DNA from: Herbidospora mongoliensis
Lineage (GTDB): Bacteria; Actinomycetota; Actinomycetes; Streptosporangiales; Streptosporangiaceae
Assembly (NCBI RefSeq): GCF_001570545.1
Contig: NZ_BBXD01000016.1
Span: forward strand, 1-64,000
Direction: 5' to 3'
Length of the DNA: 64,000 bases
Below the pieces are notes generated by a model that was not told where the DNA came from, searched no databases, and saw nothing but the letters and a program-made list of their open reading frames with translations. Both the position numbers and the translations under genes were made by a program. Shown one piece after another: positions 61,993 to 64,000 of the stretch. How positions within the stretch are numbered: position 1 is the first letter of the stretch; each line of letters starts with the position of its first letter.

Positions 61993-62007
61993 TGCGAATG
62001 ACTCGCA
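61993..62007. promoter_or_regulatory. Fur-family (Zur/Nur-like) 7-1-7 palindrome before cbiM
   Basis: TGCGAAT-G-ACTCGCA: arms match their reverse complement at 6 of 7 positions. Directly after the previous stop codon and 46 nt upstream of the cbiM GTG. Metal-dependent repression of the cobalt/nickel transporter by a Fur-family protein is likely (inference). Confidence 0.5.
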
Positions 62008-62053
62008 ACTGCTCTACTGTTGTGGAAAATTCGTACAAAAGTGGAGGAACGGC

Positions 62054-63049
62054 GTGCACGTCCCGGATGGCTTCTTCACCGCGCCGGTCGCCATCGGCGC
62101 CGGCGTCGTCGCGGCGGCGGCTGTCGCCGTCTCCCTCAAGCGGGCCAAGTCCGAACTCGACGACCGCACCGCGCCCATGGCGGGGCTGGTCGCGGCCTTC
62201 ATCTTCGCCGTGCAGATGCTCAACTTCCCCATCGCGGCGGGCACCTCCGGGCACCTGCTCGGCGGGGCGCTGGCGGCGATACTCGTCGGTCCTTACACGG
62301 CGGTGCTGTGCGTCTCCGTCGTGCTCGCCGTGCAGGGGTTCTTCTTCGCCGACGGCGGGCTGACCGCGCTCGGGATCAACATCGTGCTGATGGCGATCAT
62401 CCCCTCGGCGATCGGCTGGGGGATCTTCCAGCTGGTCACGCGGGTCGCGCGGAACCGGGCCTCGGTGATCGCCGGGTCGTTCGTGGCGGCGCTGATCTCG
62501 GTGCCGATCGCCGCGCTCACCTTCGCGGTGCTCTTCGTGCTCGGCGGCACCGCGCCGATCGAGACGGGGGCCGTCTTCGCCGCCATGGGCGGCGTCCACG
62601 TGCTGGTGGGCATCGGTGAGGGGCTGATCACCGCGGTGACCGTCAGCAGCGTGCTCGCGGTCCGTCCCGACCTCGTGTACGGCGCCCGCTTCCTCACCAA
62701 GCCGCTGGTCCTGAAGACCGCCACGGGGGAGCAGGTCGTCGAGCCCGCCCGTCAGGAGGCTCCCAAGCCGCTGCGGCCGTTCCTCGTCGGCTCGGTGGCC
62801 GTGGCCCTGGTCCTCGCGGGCATCGTCAGCTTCTTCGCCTCCTCCTCGCCCGACGGCCTCGAGCGCGTCGCCGAGGACGAAGGGTTCCTCGGCGCGGCCA
62901 CCGACCACGCCTTCGGCGGGTTCGCCCTGGCCGACTACGGCGACGTCGGCGGCATCCCCGTCGGGATCGCCGGGGTCATCGGCGTGGTGATCACGCTGCT
63001 GGTCGGCGGGGCCATCCTCTGGTCGGTGCGGCAGAAGACGGCGGCGTGA
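62054..63049 (+). CDS. cbiM: Cobalt/nickel ECF transporter S component CbiM with PDGLE domain
   Basis: 331 residues, GTG start. N-terminus MHVPDGFFTAPVAIGAG carries the His2-His-type metal-binding start of CbiM/NikM. About seven membrane segments (AGTSGHLLGGALAAILVGPYTAVL and others) are followed by a linker and a second unit with two membrane segments flanking SSSPDGLERVAEDEGF, the PDGLE domain that replaces CbiN. Substrate-binding core of an ECF importer for Co2+ or Ni2+. Coupled to cbiQ (GTGA). Confidence 0.93.
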   Translation: MHVPDGFFTAPVAIGAGVVAAAAVAVSLKRAKSELDDRTAPMAGLVAAFIFAVQMLNFPIAAGTSGHLLGGALAAILVGPYTAVLCVSVVLAVQGFFFADGGLTALGINIVLMAIIPSAIGWGIFQLVTRVARNRASVIAGSFVAALISVPIAALTFAVLFVLGGTAPIETGAVFAAMGGVHVLVGIGEGLITAVTVSSVLAVRPDLVYGARFLTKPLVLKTATGEQVVEPARQEAPKPLRPFLVGSVAVALVLAGIVSFFASSSPDGLERVAEDEGFLGAATDHAFGGFALADYGDVGGIPVGIAGVIGVVITLLVGGAILWSVRQKTAA

Positions 63050-63783
63050 AGGGCCTCTACCGGCCGGGTGACTCGCCGATCCACCGGCTCGCGCCGCAGT
63101 GCAAACTGGTCGCCGTCGTGCTGTTCGCCGTCGTGGTGGTGGCGACGCCGCGAGAGCGTTTCTGGGCCTTCTTCCTGTACGCCCTGACCCTCGCGGCCGT
63201 CACCCTGCTCGCGCGCGTCCCGGTGGGATACGTGCTCAAGCGCCTGGCGGTGGAACTCCCGTTCGTGGTCTTCGCGCTGGCCATCCCGTTCATCGGAGTG
63301 GGGGAGCGGATCGACGTGATGGGCGTGTCCCTGAGCGTCGCCGGGCTGTGGGCGGCCTGGAACATCCTCGCCAAGGCCACGCTGGGCGTGGCGGCCTCGA
63401 TCCTGCTGGCCGCCACCACCGAACCGCGCGCCCTGCTCCTGGGGGCGCAGCGGCTGAGGGTCCCGCAACTGCTCATTCAGATCGCCACGTTCATGTTGCG
63501 CTACCTGGAGGTCATCCTCGACGAGATGCGCCGCATGAAGGTCGCCAGGGAGTCGCGCGGTTTCACCCCGCGCGACCTCCGGCAGGCCCCCGTGCTGGCC
63601 AAGTCGGCGGGGGCGCTGTTCATCCGGTCGTACGAACGCGGCGAGCGGGTGCACCTGGCCATGCTGAGCAGGGGCTACACCGGCACGATGCCCACGCTGA
63701 GGGACGACAGGGCGCCGAAGGCCCAGTGGGCCATGGCCGCCGTGCTGCCCGTCGTGGCCTCGGCCGTACTCTTCGTCTCATGA
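63046..63783 (+). CDS. cbiQ: Cobalt/nickel ECF transporter T component CbiQ
   Basis: 245 residues, GTG overlapping the cbiM stop. Membrane segments at the N-terminus and the coupling motifs of T components, ARESRGFTPRD and AMLSRGYTG (two Ala-Arg-Gly-type motifs), near residues 164-205. Links the CbiM module to the CbiO ATPase. Starts KGLYRPGDSPIHRLAPQCKL. Confidence 0.93.
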   Translation: MKGLYRPGDSPIHRLAPQCKLVAVVLFAVVVVATPRERFWAFFLYALTLAAVTLLARVPVGYVLKRLAVELPFVVFALAIPFIGVGERIDVMGVSLSVAGLWAAWNILAKATLGVAASILLAATTEPRALLLGAQRLRVPQLLIQIATFMLRYLEVILDEMRRMKVARESRGFTPRDLRQAPVLAKSAGALFIRSYERGERVHLAMLSRGYTGTMPTLRDDRAPKAQWAMAAVLPVVASAVLFVS

Positions 63784-64000
63784 CGCTGGACGTCCGCGAC
63801 CTGGCCTACGCCTACCCCGACGGCACCCAGGCCCTCTTCGGGGTCACCCTCTCGATCGCCAGGGGCGAGCGGGTGGCCCTGCTCGGGCCCAACGGCGCCG
63901 GCAAGACGACGCTGGTCATGCATCTGAACGGCATCCTCACCCCCGGCCACGGCGAGGTCCGCGTGGCCGGGCTGCCGGTGACCAAAGAGAACCTCAAAGA
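63780..64000 (+). CDS. cbiO: Cobalt/nickel ECF transporter ATPase CbiO, 3' end cut by window edge
   Basis: ATG at 63780 overlaps the cbiQ stop. 73 codons are visible: MTLDVRDLAYAYPDGTQALFG, then Walker A LLGPNGAGKTTLVMHLNGIL. The gene runs off the window before the signature motif. Completes the CbiMQO operon. Confidence 0.93.
   Translation, partial: MTLDVRDLAYAYPDGTQALFGVTLSIARGERVALLGPNGAGKTTLVMHLNGILTPGHGEVRVAGLPVTKENLK

Overview
The window is high-GC actinobacterial chromosome. Mycothiol genes (mshA, mshD), GlnR, CarD, SenX3/RegX3, DUF2516, DUF4395, DUF1416 and LmeA families, MurT/GatD and many GTG starts place it there. Overall gene content suggests Streptosporangiales or a close relative (inference; the exact genus cannot be read from the sequence).

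Layout. Positions 1-2950 are a decayed integration hotspot. An intact tRNA-Gly(CCC) at 2878-2948 (minus strand) is followed on its 3' side by two further 42-nt copies of its 3' half (2268-2309 and 752-793). Each copy sits beside a duplicated purine-rich repeat module. A VapB/VapC-like pair (DUF433 + DUF5615) and a small zinc-ribbon gene lie between the copies. Positions 3000-48400 are core genome: dcd, a DUF47-pit phosphate transporter, mshD, a secreted 5'-nucleotidase, glnR, a MoaD-like gene, lmeA, an ECF sigma/anti-sigma/thioredoxin group, a sulfurtransferase operon (DUF4395-sseA-DUF1416) behind an unlisted 27-codon Cys-containing leader peptide, a HerA-like ATPase cluster, murT-gatD, a WD40/HTH protein, a Fur-family regulator, ygfZ, dtd, asparaginase, corA, BlaI/M56, mshA, gpmA, phoU versus senX3-regX3, carD-ispF, two tandem GlsB/YeaQ-like membrane proteins, cysS, rlmB and tRNA-Thr(TGT).

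Positions 48.8-58.5 kb are an accessory island and hold the most unusual content. On the minus strand a very small peptide gene (53153-53317, product ending FDASI) precedes a SIR2-domain protein and an nSTAND1-type NTPase with TPRs. Divergent from these is an NB-ARC/TPR protein of the FxsT type. Convergent with it are a HExxH-motif protein and an FxsB-type radical SAM/SPASM enzyme. This looks like an FxSxx-COOH-type RiPP system in which a SIR2 + nSTAND pair occupies the place where a TIR-like FxsC would be expected. It is a candidate peptide-linked NAD-depleting immune or signalling system.

Positions 58.8-64.0 kb return to ordinary genes: a small secreted protein, an ECF41 sigma factor with its carboxymuconolactone-decarboxylase-like partner and a recognisable ECF41-type promoter, a glycosyltransferase-related protein, and a cobalt/nickel ECF transporter (cbiM-PDGLE, cbiQ, partial cbiO) behind a Fur-family palindrome.

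Regulatory sites readable by eye include a PHO-box-like triplet before phoU, two matching sigma-B-type promoters before the tandem GlsB-like genes, two 7-1-7 Fur-family palindromes, and several strong terminator hairpins.
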